From the NCBI RefSeq assembly GCF_008370495.1, contig NZ_VTUX01000001.1, positions 62,001-126,000 of the forward strand: a DNA stretch of 64,000 nucleotides. The letters run 5' to 3'. Below are positions 8,301 to 16,490 of this stretch, in pieces. Within the stretch, counting starts at the first letter, position 1, and every line of letters begins with the position of its first letter. The notes under the pieces were generated by a model, which was given only the letters and a program-made list of their open reading frames with translations, had not been told where the DNA came from and made no database searches. Source of the stretch: Pseudohalioglobus sediminis. GTDB lineage: Bacteria > Pseudomonadota > Gammaproteobacteria > Pseudomonadales > Halieaceae. Both the position numbers and the translations under genes were made by a program.

Positions 8301-9238
8301 CTACTGCCCTGCCCCGCGGCGCAGCCGTAGCAGTGCTCACCCGTCGTCACCCGGTTACCATGCAGCGGTTCGGAAGACAGCAGGTCACGCAGGTGGGGGC
8401 GCCCGGCTCGCGCCAGCACCGGCAGGTCGAGCATCTGGTTGAAATCGCAATCGTAGAGATAGCCCTGCCAGTCGACACTCAGCAGCGTGCGGCACATGAG
8501 CCCGGCGAGGTTTTCCTCGGCAAAATTGTCGCGCAGTAAGCGCATGTAATCGGTGTACTGGCCCTGGGCCAGCAGCACTGCGCCAAAGCGGCTGATCGGC
8601 ATATTGGTAATGGTGAACAGCTGGTTGAAGCGAATACCGAAGCGCTCTCCCAGTTCGCGCTTGTAGTCGGCCTGCAGGCCTGCCTGCGGCGGCGGCAACA
8701 CCGGGCCCACGGGGTTATAGACCAGGTTCAGCTGCAATTGCGGGTCGTCGGCATAGCCCAGCTCATTGAGCAGGCGGATGGCGCGAATACTGTCGTCGTA
8801 GACACCGGCGCCACGCTGCTGGTTGACGTTTTCCTCGAGATAGCACGGCAGCGAGGCGGTTACCTCCACGCCCTGCGCGGCCAGGAAAGCGGCCAGGTCT
8901 TCCTGGCCAGGCTCGAACAGCACGGTGAGGTTACAGCGGTCGATAACGCGATAGCCACGCTGGCGTGCCGTGGTCACCAGGCGCCGGAACTCCGCGTTCA
9001 ACTCCGGCGCGCCGCCGGTGAGGTCCAGGGTATCGATAGCCAGTTTTTCGGCAACGTCGAGCAGCAGGTCAACGGTGTCGGCGTCCATCATCTCGGTGCG
9101 CGTGGGGCCGGCGTTGACGTGGCAGTGCACGCAGCTCAGGTTACAGCGGTAACCCAGGTTCACCTGCAGCGTCTCGACGCCGACCCGGGTCAGCGGCGGG
9201 AAATCACTTTCCAACAACAGGGGACGTGTGTCCTGCAT
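8282..9238 (-). CDS. arsS: Arsenosugar biosynthesis radical SAM protein ArsS
   Basis: 318 residues. The radical SAM cluster is C32-x3-C36-x2-C39 within GYRCNLSCVHCHVNAGP, followed by LDLTGGAPELN, the SAM-binding GGE-like motif. A Cys-rich C-terminus (GEHCYGCAAGQGSSCGG) is typical of the family. ArsS is thought to join a 5'-deoxyadenosyl unit to a methylated arsenical. GAGGA precedes the ATG. It is first in the arsS-GT-GT operon. No arsenite methyltransferase (ArsM) gene is in the window. Confidence 0.93.
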   Translation of the reverse strand: MQDTRPLLLESDFPPLTRVGVETLQVNLGYRCNLSCVHCHVNAGPTRTEMMDADTVDLLLDVAEKLAIDTLDLTGGAPELNAEFRRLVTTARQRGYRVIDRCNLTVLFEPGQEDLAAFLAAQGVEVTASLPCYLEENVNQQRGAGVYDDSIRAIRLLNELGYADDPQLQLNLVYNPVGPVLPPPQAGLQADYKRELGERFGIRFNQLFTITNMPISRFGAVLLAQGQYTDYMRLLRDNFAEENLAGLMCRTLLSVDWQGYLYDCDFNQMLDLPVLARAGRPHLRDLLSSEPLHGNRVTTGEHCYGCAAGQGSSCGGAL

Positions 9239-9288
9239 GGTTTCTTTTCCTCAGGTAGCGTGGCCAACGCAGTCAGTCTGTAAAGGCC

Positions 9289-11226
9289 CTAGTACAGCGC
9301 GCGTCGCTCCGCATCGCTCAACAGGGAGTGAGTATGTCCGAGCTTGTACTGGAACACCACGTTGTAGGACAGCACCGCCTGCACATAGTTACGGGTTTCG
9401 CGGAAAGGAATGGTCTCTATCCAGATATCCACCGGCACCCGTTCACCGCGGTCGTTGCGCCAGCGATCGACCCGGTGCGGGCCGGCATTGTAGGCCGCAA
9501 GGGCGAAAACACGATTGCCATCGAAGCGGTCGAGGAGTTGCCGGTAATAGGCACTGCCCAGCAATACGTTGTGCTCCACTTCGTAGAGCTCTTCACGGGT
9601 GGACGGACGGTTCAGGGACGACGCCACCTGCGCTCCCGTCGCGGGCATCACCTGCATTAGCCCGCGGGCGCCCACGGGTGAGCGCGCCTCGGGGAAAAAC
9701 GCGCTTTCGCGGCGTGCAATGGCCATCAGTTCAGTAGCCGGCACGCCCTGCGCGCTGGCATAGCGCTGGAAGGTGTCCTGGTATGGCGTGGGGAAGCGCA
9801 CGTCCAGCGCATCCCAGGCTTGCGCCCGACTGGCGGCATCGATCGCCATGCGATGCCAGCCCTGCTCTGCCGCCAGCTGCGCCAAAGCGTGTTGCTGTGA
9901 GGTATCGTCCGTGTCCTGCAACACCTTGTACCATTCGGAATGGGCATCGCGCTGCGCCTGGTGGTAATTGAGCTCGCCTATACGCTGCAGCGCCGGCAAC
10001 TGGCGCAGGGAATCCGTTGCCGCGGCCTGCAGCACCAGCGGGCGGTCGTTGAAGCTGTAGTCCTTGCCCAGGCGATCTGCGGCGAGGAATCCGTAGTAGT
10101 CGCGCTCCGCAGCCAGCGTCGCCAGAATCGTGCGCGCCTGTACCTCATCGCCGGCCTGTGCCAGGTAGCGCGCGTGCCAGTATTGCCAGCCGGCCTTGCC
10201 GCGCGCCTCTGCCGACAGCAGTGACAGGTTTTCCGCCAGCCCCTCCCAGTCCTGCTCGCTCAGCGCCCAACGCAGGCGAATTTCCACCAGCTTGTCGTCG
10301 CCCAGACGGGCCAGCGCCTCTGGCAGCCAATCCAGGTTGGCCTCGGTGCGCGCGAACAGGGAGCGCAGTGCGATGGCATATTCAACCTGTTGGCGTTGCA
10401 CTTCGGTAAAGGCCTGTTCGTCCTGGAAGGCCTGCCAGTCGTGCAGCGCCTGCGCCGGGTTGTAGCGGGCCAGGTAAACCAGGCCGTGGGTGGCGATATC
10501 GGCAGAGTAAGCGTTTTGCGCCGGCAGCGACTGGCGCCGCAGGCTGGAGGGCTTGCTGTACACCGCCAGCAGGCGCTCTGCCCACGGCCGCAGCTCGGAG
10601 CTGCCCTTGCGGGCCACATAACGCATCAGCGATTGCTGGCGCGCATCGAAGGCCTTGAGGAGGCGCGCCCAGACCACCTCATCACTGATCTGGCCCGCTT
10701 TCAGCCAGGCCTCGAACAGGGGATCACACTGCTTGGGTCGCGATTCACCGTGCACCCACAGGCGCTCGGCGCCTTCCCAGGCAGCCAGTGGGTCACCGCT
10801 GGCCAGTTTGGCGCGAAAGTAGTAACACTTGAGGTCTACACTGCGCGGCTCGTCGGGCATCACCGCGAGAAAATCGCGCCAGCGCCTGTCGCGACCCGCC
10901 TGGCGCAGGTAGTTGGCGAGGAAGCGGTTTGGCAACGGCGTGTCCTCACTGAGGCTGATAAAGCGGCGCGCATCGGCGGGGCGCACTGTATCCAGTTGCC
11001 GGTTGAGTTGCTGGTAATCGAGATAGACCGCCAGCGGGTAGTCGTCCAGCCCCGGCCGCAAGCGCTGGTATTCCGTCCACTGGCCGCGATCTATGGCGCG
11101 CACCGCTGCCGAATAATCATCTCTTGAGGAGGCTATTTCCGCCGCGGGGGCGGCGATTGCTGTGGCCTGGGAACCACACATGAAAAGCAAGGCGTATACC
11201 GCTAACCTGGCCCGATACCGCAACAC
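9289..11226 (-). CDS. slt: Soluble lytic murein transglycosylase (Slt70 type)
   Basis: 645 residues, normal for Slt70. The start is a GTG with AAGGTGAG upstream, then a signal peptide (MLRYRARLAVYALLFMCGSQ...). A long alpha-superhelical U/L domain follows. The catalytic domain near the C-terminus has ARRESAFFPEARSP (catalytic Glu507), GLMQVMPATG and FALAAYNAG, all hallmark motifs. It cleaves the MurNAc-GlcNAc bond of peptidoglycan in the periplasm to form 1,6-anhydro ends. It is transcribed alone, downstream of an hsp20 terminator. Confidence 0.95.
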   Translation of the reverse strand: MLRYRARLAVYALLFMCGSQATAIAAPAAEIASSRDDYSAAVRAIDRGQWTEYQRLRPGLDDYPLAVYLDYQQLNRQLDTVRPADARRFISLSEDTPLPNRFLANYLRQAGRDRRWRDFLAVMPDEPRSVDLKCYYFRAKLASGDPLAAWEGAERLWVHGESRPKQCDPLFEAWLKAGQISDEVVWARLLKAFDARQQSLMRYVARKGSSELRPWAERLLAVYSKPSSLRRQSLPAQNAYSADIATHGLVYLARYNPAQALHDWQAFQDEQAFTEVQRQQVEYAIALRSLFARTEANLDWLPEALARLGDDKLVEIRLRWALSEQDWEGLAENLSLLSAEARGKAGWQYWHARYLAQAGDEVQARTILATLAAERDYYGFLAADRLGKDYSFNDRPLVLQAAATDSLRQLPALQRIGELNYHQAQRDAHSEWYKVLQDTDDTSQQHALAQLAAEQGWHRMAIDAASRAQAWDALDVRFPTPYQDTFQRYASAQGVPATELMAIARRESAFFPEARSPVGARGLMQVMPATGAQVASSLNRPSTREELYEVEHNVLLGSAYYRQLLDRFDGNRVFALAAYNAGPHRVDRWRNDRGERVPVDIWIETIPFRETRNYVQAVLSYNVVFQYKLGHTHSLLSDAERRALY

Positions 11227-11362
11227 AACTCACCTTCAGCTCGCGCTGTCGTTCCGGCGCTGCCGGAGTGGCAACGCGCTACAGGCAAGTAGAGTGATAC
11301 GACACCGCCACGATTGCAAGCCCTGGCACGGGGGGGCTGCAACAGCGCTTTATGCCGCGCAC

Positions 11363-11417
11363 AAAAAAGCCCGCCGATCCCTGAACACAGTGGATGTTGT
11401 TCAGGGATACGCCGGGC
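11363..11417 (-). terminator. Intrinsic terminator of the hsp20 gene
   Basis: On the minus strand a long stem (GCCCGGCG..ATCCCTGAAC paired with GTTCAGGGAT..CGGCGGGC) is followed directly by TTTTTT. It lies 42 bases beyond the hsp20 stop and before slt, so it should isolate the heat-shock transcript. Confidence 0.85.
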
Positions 11418-11459
11418 CGTGGTAATACGACTGCCCGCAGTGCGGGCAGCCGGGGTCGG

Positions 11460-11882
11460 TCAATTGATTTCGATCCGTCGCCTTACCGGTGTTTTCTCAA
11501 CCAGTTTGGGCGCTTTCAGGGTCAGCACGCCATCCTTGAAGCTGGCCCGGATGTCCTCTTCATGGACCTCACCACCGAGGTTGAAGCTACGCATGAACTT
11601 ACCGTAGCGACGCTCCTGGCGGATAATGCGGCCTTCTTTCTCTTCCTTGTCTTCCTGCGTGCTTTCCGCTTCCAGGGTGAGCACACCCTCGTTCACATGC
11701 ACGTGGATATTGTCCCGGTCAATTCCGGGCAGCTCAGCGGTGATCTCAAAGTGATCATCCGCTTCCTTGATATCCACTCGCGGGGCAAAAAACTCGCCCA
11801 TTTCACGATCTGCGCTACGGGGCCAGTTGTCACCAAAAAAACGATCGATATCAAACAGTGCACTACGTGGTACTAAAGTCAT
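11460..11882 (-). CDS. Hsp20/alpha-crystallin small heat-shock protein
   Basis: 140 residues. The N-terminal region starts MTLVPRSALFDIDRFF. The alpha-crystallin domain runs from about residue 40 to 130 with ITAELPGIDRDNIHVHVNEG, GVLTLKAP and a terminal IEI (IxI) motif used in oligomer assembly. It is an ATP-independent holdase. A perfect AGGAGGTGT ribosome site lies upstream. A sigma32-like promoter and an intrinsic terminator frame it as a single-gene heat-shock unit. Confidence 0.95.
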   Translation of the reverse strand: MTLVPRSALFDIDRFFGDNWPRSADREMGEFFAPRVDIKEADDHFEITAELPGIDRDNIHVHVNEGVLTLEAESTQEDKEEKEGRIIRQERRYGKFMRSFNLGGEVHEEDIRASFKDGVLTLKAPKLVEKTPVRRRIEIN

Positions 11883-11928
11883 TCGACACCTCCTATCAGT
11901 GATACGGCAGCATCTGCCTTGCTCCTGT

Positions 11929-11957
11929 AAATTGGTGCTCGGTGACTGTTTTTCAAG
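11929..11957 (-). promoter_or_regulatory. Sigma32-like heat-shock promoter for hsp20
   Basis: The minus strand reads CTTGAAA, 13 bases, then CACCAATTT, close to the sigma32 consensus CTTGAAA / CCCCATnT with the correct spacing. It ends about 46 bases before the hsp20 start. Confidence 0.7.
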
Positions 11958-12010
11958 CGGGAAAGCGTAAATTTTTTGTGGGTTTGACCTGCATCAATGG
12001 CCCGTAGCAC

Positions 12011-12039
12011 TTGCCATCGCGTGAGCGACTAGGAATAAT
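12011..12039 (+). promoter_or_regulatory. Sigma70-like promoter of tRNA-Arg
   Basis: TTGCCA, a 17-base spacer and AATAAT (five of six consensus bases in each box) lie 12 bases before the mature 5' end of the tRNA, as expected for a tRNA gene. Confidence 0.6.
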
Positions 12040-12051
12040 CCCACCCCCTAC

Positions 12052-12128
12052 CCGCCTGTAGCTCAGCTGGATAGAGCAGCCGCCTCCTAAGCGGCAGGTC
12101 GCAGATTCGAATTCTGCCAGGCGGACCA
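12052..12128 (+). tRNA. tRNA-Arg (anticodon CCU)
   Basis: 77 bases fold into a complete cloverleaf: acceptor CCGCCUG/CAGGCGG, D stem GCUC/GAGC, anticodon stem GCCGC/GCGGC with loop CUCCUAA (anticodon CCU at 12086-12088), T stem GCAGA/UCUGC with UUCGAAU loop, and encoded ACCA end. It reads AGG codons. The 3' half from 12084 is repeated at 17099-17194, so this gene is the integration site of the island that follows. Confidence 0.96.
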
Positions 12129-12179
12129 ATTTCTATAGATTCATGGACTTGTGGAGACTGCACCTGCCGATTTTATGGG
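12084..12179 (+). repeat. Left copy of 96-bp direct repeat (attL-like), tRNA end
   Basis: It begins at the anticodon loop of tRNA-Arg, runs through its 3' end and 51 bases beyond, and matches 17099-17194 in direct orientation without gaps, with only about seven base differences. Duplication of a tRNA 3' half is the usual footprint of site-specific integration by a tyrosine recombinase. Confidence 0.9.
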
Positions 12180-12373
12180 TGGAGGTGGGCTCCGCATGTC
12201 ACAACTGCTAAATGATTGGGGATAACCCATGTGTTTGCAGCAATGACGCCGAGTCATGGGTGGTGTATTGGCTTCCAGGGATCCGAGTGGGCTCTCACTT
12301 TTCCATTTGGCTTTCGACGCCCGACCTCTCGCGTATATTTTCGCCGCGAAAGGCTTTGGCACATATCTGCGCT

Positions 12374-12889
12374 CTAAAACGGTTCCCAGTATTTTTCTAT
12401 CATCCAGAGCGGCTTGTCACCAATGATCGATTTTAAAATGGCGACTAAATCGAAGTACTTGTCCTCATCCAGCTGAGTCCATTTGATGCGTCTGCACACC
12501 TCCCTATGACGCAGATCGACAGAGGTATCGGATGCAATACTCAGTAGCAGCCTCCTATCAATGGGCGGATGTATAATCGCCGCCGCTTTGCCATCCATGT
12601 CCGGCAAAACAACCATGCTTTTCAGGTAGACATTGACAAGTTTCGCAGCCCGGCCATAGGCCACATTGGCTTTACCGCCTGACTGTAGATGAGCGCAAAT
12701 GGTTTTGCACCAATCACGGTGAAACTCATCGAACGAGCCAAGCTTCTTTGGTTGTCTTGCAAATTGCTCAACACCGCACTGATCCAACGCAGTTCGTAAC
12801 TCGCTCACGGTAGCGAAACCTCGCTGGGTCGCTCTCGCCGCCGCCCAAACGGAGAAATTGTGCTTATGTTCGTGAGGTGTGTATTGCAT
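12374..12889 (-). CDS. Hypothetical protein of an island-associated type
   Basis: 171 residues. It begins MQYTPHEHKHNFSVWAAARA and has the conserved-looking segments YGRAAKLVNVYLKSMVVLP and IIHPPIDRRLLLSIAS, ending in a Trp-rich tail (KIKWTQLD..., MIEKYWEPF). It has no signal peptide or membrane segment. I recall proteins of this layout as unknowns in variable regions but know no function. It occupies the tRNA-proximal slot normally held by an integrase and points back toward the tRNA. The coding quality is good. Confidence 0.7.
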   Translation of the reverse strand: MQYTPHEHKHNFSVWAAARATQRGFATVSELRTALDQCGVEQFARQPKKLGSFDEFHRDWCKTICAHLQSGGKANVAYGRAAKLVNVYLKSMVVLPDMDGKAAAIIHPPIDRRLLLSIASDTSVDLRHREVCRRIKWTQLDEDKYFDLVAILKSIIGDKPLWMIEKYWEPF

Positions 12890-13020
12890 CAGATCTTATT
12901 CCCACTACTGATATTTCATATCCATTTTGGTTCAAACGTTGCAGCAACCAACTTGTACACGCAACAGCAAAACGCTGACAGCTTCGACACCAGCACCCTG
13001 TGTTGATAAGTTGGTTTCGA

Positions 13021-13242
13021 CTATCTGAGAAGCACCTTATCAATAGAAGGCTCAGAGGCTATCCGCTTCCTTACCTTAATGCCGAAACGGAGGACCATAT
13101 CTTGAGCAATCACCTCGCCAAGCTGATGGAGTTTGAGCAACGTGGTATTCGGGTCACACACGAAGGCGTGTTCTGCCGTTGTGGCCAGTTGACTAAGAAG
13201 CGATCCATGAGACCCTAGCAACTGAAAATTAGATGACGCCAT
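13021..13242 (-). pseudogene. N-terminal fragment of type I restriction subunit HsdR
   Basis: The 73-codon frame MASSNFQLLGSHGSLLSQLA...DPNTTLLKLHQLGEVIAQDM matches the N-terminal DUF4145 region of HsdR proteins (SNF.FL..HDP.L..L...AE..F..DPNT.L.KLRQFGE..AQ). HsdR is normally about 900-1100 residues, but here the frame stops after the first about 70. No nuclease or helicase motif follows, and there is no hsdM or hsdS. It is a decayed remnant of a restriction locus. The plus-strand frame over the same bases looks like a shadow. Confidence 0.6.
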
Positions 13243-13367
13243 CCTTGTCTATTATCCGAATGATCTGTTTCGTCTATGAGACTATCAAAACCGGCTTTGT
13301 TTTTCTGGTCATATTGATATGCTAACCCACTGATTGTCGAGCACTAACCCAGAAAAGGAAATAAGTA

Positions 13368-14363
13368 GTGAAAAACGGATGGATGGTCAGGGCTGGAGAA
13401 GGTGGCAGGCTCATTGAAGAGTTCGAAAAGGGCTTCGTAGCGATCGGCTGGAGCAACCTTGGAGACTTGTCCCGCCTAAGCACGAAAGAGAATGTCGCAG
13501 CTCTAATAGAAAAAAAATACCCTGAGATTAAGCCATCCAAGAAGTCCAAAAGCATTGGCGTCATCAACAAGTTTCTCAACGTAGTTGGCATTGGCGATAT
13601 CGTCGTCAGCTATGACACGAGTACTCGGGAATATCTTGTTGGGGAAATTGTCGGCAACTATGAATACAGCCCTGATACAGTCGGTGATTACCACCAGATA
13701 AGACGAGCAAAATGGTACGGCCGTGTCTCTCGTGACGAACTCAGAACATCAAGCAAAAATTCCTTAGGCTCGCTGCTGACCCTTTTTGCATTGAAACCAA
13801 GTGTCGTTGACGATCTACTGCGGGTTTTGGAAGGCAGACCAGCGGAAACAGCCCAAGCGACCGAAGTTGCCGAGGAAGAGGAAGGGATCAGCAAAGAAGA
13901 CGTAGTCAATCAGAGTAAGGAACTAATTAAAGACTTAATCACGGCGCTAGATGCAGAAGAAATGGAAGAACTGGTCGCAGCGCTCCTAAGGGCTATGGGA
14001 TTCAGAGCGAGAGTGTCACCGAAAGGGCCTGACAGAGGGGTCGATGTTATAGCGTCTCCGGACGGATTGGGTTTGCAGGAGCCACGAATCAAAGCCGAGG
14101 TGAAGCATCGTTCAGGCAGTATGGGCTCTCAGGCTATAAGAAGCTTCATAGGCGCACTGCGGCCTGGAGACAGAGGCATCTACGTTAGCACCGGCGGCTT
14201 TAGCAAGGAATCGAGGTACGAAGCAGAGCGAGCCAACATCCCGGTTTCGCTAGTAGACATAGACGAATTGGCTTCTCTTGTTGTCGACTTTTACGAGGAG
14301 TTCGATCTGGATGGTAAAGCACTAATACCTTTGGTGAGAATCTATTGGCCCGCGGAACTATAA
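13368..14363 (+). CDS. Mrr-type restriction endonuclease with N-terminal sensor-like domain (COG4127-like)
   Basis: 331 residues from a GTG with AAGGAA eight bases upstream. The N-terminal domain (1-155) begins KNGWMVRAGEGGRLIEEFEK and FVAIGWSNLGDL and has VVGIGDIVVSYDTSTREYLVGEIVG, an EVE/PUA-like beta pattern. An acidic linker leads to the Mrr catalytic domain (about 190-320): EELVAALLRAMGF, then GPDRGVD with D226 and EVKHRSG with E244 and K246, the D...ExK core, followed by GIYVSTGGFS. All catalytic residues are intact, so this is probably an active DNase restricting modified or foreign DNA. No methyltransferase is adjacent, consistent with a type IV-like enzyme. Confidence 0.85.
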   Translation: MKNGWMVRAGEGGRLIEEFEKGFVAIGWSNLGDLSRLSTKENVAALIEKKYPEIKPSKKSKSIGVINKFLNVVGIGDIVVSYDTSTREYLVGEIVGNYEYSPDTVGDYHQIRRAKWYGRVSRDELRTSSKNSLGSLLTLFALKPSVVDDLLRVLEGRPAETAQATEVAEEEEGISKEDVVNQSKELIKDLITALDAEEMEELVAALLRAMGFRARVSPKGPDRGVDVIASPDGLGLQEPRIKAEVKHRSGSMGSQAIRSFIGALRPGDRGIYVSTGGFSKESRYEAERANIPVSLVDIDELASLVVDFYEEFDLDGKALIPLVRIYWPAEL

Positions 14364-14599
14364 ATGGTTGCCACACCGCAATTCATTCGATTGCGTGATT
14401 CCCATTCAACCTATGATTCGTCGGCCCTAACCTGGTAACTCGCAAACAACTGATGTCTCTTGCATAGGTGAATTCGTCATCGCTGCTCCTCTCGGGCGCC
14501 GCTTACCGTGCTATTCTTCAGCAAGTAATGTCCTAGAGTCAGTTGGAAAATCCCTTTCACGTTTCAATGGAGAAGGGATCAGCATTTCTTCACTCCGCA

Positions 14600-15562
14600 C
14601 TAGGTGTGACTACCGCCCGTTTCATCTGGAGATTTGTGCCAAAATTTTCTAATTGTCTTAGTGCCTGATCCTACTTTCTGCGCTGCGGCTCCAAAGACAT
14701 TTTTCGCCGTATGGGATACCTCAGAGGCTCCCTTTGACACAGTGCCACCCACGGAGCCTAACCAATCTCTGACGGAACCGGAATGATCTCTACTCGGTAA
14801 TATTTCTTTTATGTATTGGAGTTCGGTCAATTCTGCTTGTGTAATCTCACCGTCAGCCTCAATTATCCTGGCCAAGTGAAGAATAAAGTCCTTGGCTATC
14901 GCACCGGGCTCACAGTCTTTGCTGGAATCACAGTAAGCCGTAAGTGACTCTGCCAACTTTGGATATGAAATCAGTTCTATTTCTGTCTCATATTCTTCGA
15001 CCAATTTCTTTATAAACGCTTTTGAGTAGCCCCATTCAGACACAAAAAAATCTTCAATAGCAACCCGCTCTGAATCTGCGATTTCTCCATCAGAATTCGC
15101 AATTTTTAAACTGATGGGAAGCATCAATTCCACTAGTGCGATTGCTATTACGTCAAGGGGTGTATTGATATACTTTGGGACGATCACTACACCAGAATCT
15201 TTAGGCGATTCAAATATCCGACTAACCCCCAGATATCCACCACCTACTAGCAGGCCAGCTCCGATTACCCAGCCCAACGGCGTCACTGCGGCAGTTCCAA
15301 GCCCAACAGATGTCAACGCAGTTGCAAGCACACCTGTCTTCGCAAAAAAAGTTGAGGCAACCAAACTACTCCCGGCCAGCGACGATGCGGTCGCTCCTAC
15401 CCCGATGGCTTCTGAGAATGTCGTCATATTTTCCCGCTGACGAACGAGGAAATAGGCTTTCTCGCCAATACCCAACTTGGATTTAAATCGTAAAGGCTCC
15501 TGTACGATGCTCTCGCCAGTTCCCTCAAAAAATTCATCCAGATCATCAGCAAGTGACATCAC
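14600..15562 (-). CDS. TerB-domain protein with glycine-rich hydrophobic region
   Basis: 320 residues. Residues about 45-115 are a Gly/Ala/Thr-rich hydrophobic stretch (AIGVGATASSLAGSSLVAS, GLGTAAVTPLGWVIGAGLLV) that could insert in membranes as hairpins. Residues about 140-245 match a TerB-like helical domain with two acidic metal-site-like loops: IANSDGEIADSERVAIEDFF and IIEADGEITQAELTELQYI. The C-terminus is polar. TerB-like domains occur in tellurite-resistance, phage-defence and stress modules; the exact role is unknown. The start overlaps the preceding gene by four bases (ATGA), so translation is coupled. Confidence 0.75.
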   Translation of the reverse strand: MMSLADDLDEFFEGTGESIVQEPLRFKSKLGIGEKAYFLVRQRENMTTFSEAIGVGATASSLAGSSLVASTFFAKTGVLATALTSVGLGTAAVTPLGWVIGAGLLVGGGYLGVSRIFESPKDSGVVIVPKYINTPLDVIAIALVELMLPISLKIANSDGEIADSERVAIEDFFVSEWGYSKAFIKKLVEEYETEIELISYPKLAESLTAYCDSSKDCEPGAIAKDFILHLARIIEADGEITQAELTELQYIKEILPSRDHSGSVRDWLGSVGGTVSKGASEVSHTAKNVFGAAAQKVGSGTKTIRKFWHKSPDETGGSHT

Positions 15563-16038
15563 GCTTGACCTTTCAATGGACTGAACGCTTCAACCGCCTC
15601 TCCGACTTTCGCCTTCAGTGCGTTATCCCGAATGTCATCCATATACCCCGATGCCAGGCCAAAGGCTGCGGAAATAGGCATAACAAAGGCTCCGAGCAAT
15701 GACCCAACTAATGGAATCGTTGCCACAAGAGCTCCCAACAGCAAACCAAATATGACACCGAAAGTAGCATTAGGAAACCTAGAAACGATGTATACGACAA
15801 ACTCAATGATTCGCTGCCCAAGTCGAATTATTGTGCTGCCGATCGATATACTTATATCGAGTATTCTGGAAATGAGATTTTTTGCGTCTGCGGGAATGTC
15901 GAGATTATCTATATAGGATTGTAGCTTTGATCGACTGGTTCTATCCTTTTTTAGTTCCTCTAGATCCGAGTACTGTTTTTCCGAGATCTCTACGGTAATA
16001 GTTTCGCCTGTCTCCGGGTGGGTCGCTTTTACTTGCAT
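15559..16038 (-). CDS. Membrane protein coupled to TerB-like gene
   Basis: 159 residues. The soluble N-terminus (KATHPETGETITVEISEKQYSDLEELKKD) resembles a small beta/helix recognition module. Residues about 65-150 contain two or three hydrophobic helices (IIEFVVYIVSRF, FGVIFGLLLGALVATIPLVGSLLGAFVMP) with a glycine-zipper character. Its stop overlaps the TerB-like gene start, so the two proteins are probably made together and may form a membrane complex. No named family is recognised. Confidence 0.7.
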   Translation of the reverse strand: MQVKATHPETGETITVEISEKQYSDLEELKKDRTSRSKLQSYIDNLDIPADAKNLISRILDISISIGSTIIRLGQRIIEFVVYIVSRFPNATFGVIFGLLLGALVATIPLVGSLLGAFVMPISAAFGLASGYMDDIRDNALKAKVGEAVEAFSPLKGQA

Positions 16039-16083
16039 GGATTCATTGCCTTCCGTGGTTAAATATCTGAGCTAGAGAGTAAG

Positions 16084-16371
16084 TTATATTTCCCGGTTAG
16101 GTTTGCTTCCGGATATCCACGACCAGAACCGATAGACCATAAACCCCAACCCCCCAATAAGTATAGCCAAAAGAGACAGGTATACGCCAAGCACAAAGAA
16201 TGGCACCAAGATTGCTAGCAAGATAGAACCACCAAGCAAAGCCAAATAAATCCCAGCTCCGGTAAGAACCAGGTAACCGACTATACGTGCAACTTTTTCC
16301 AACATGAACACCACCAGACTGCAAAAATATGACCAATCCATTTTGGTCCATAAGTGGATCAACCGCGACAC
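16084..16371 (-). CDS. Small membrane protein
   Basis: 95 residues. Two or three transmembrane helices (IVGYLVLTGAGIYLALLGGSILLAILVPFFVLG..., LLAILIGGLGFMVYRFW) are followed by a short basic tail. It lies 45 bases upstream of the membrane/TerB-like pair on the same strand and is probably the first gene of a three-gene operon. The start is uncertain; an internal ATG (MLEKVARIVGYL, 16302) would give about 72 residues. No function is recognised. Confidence 0.55.
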   Translation of the reverse strand: MSRLIHLWTKMDWSYFCSLVVFMLEKVARIVGYLVLTGAGIYLALLGGSILLAILVPFFVLGVYLSLLAILIGGLGFMVYRFWSWISGSKPNREI

Positions 16372-16490
16372 TGCGATTATTTACATGTACGATTTTCAAG
16401 CATATGCCAAGCTTCAGTAGTTCAGAGCGAACTATCGGAGAGCTCAACAGGGCTGATGACTTCAATTATTCTGAAAAAGCGGCCAAGCTT

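Noticed and set aside
13000-13218. Plus-strand frame over the HsdR fragment
   Set aside because: The protein has no recognisable features, and the minus strand over the same bases matches the HsdR N-terminus.
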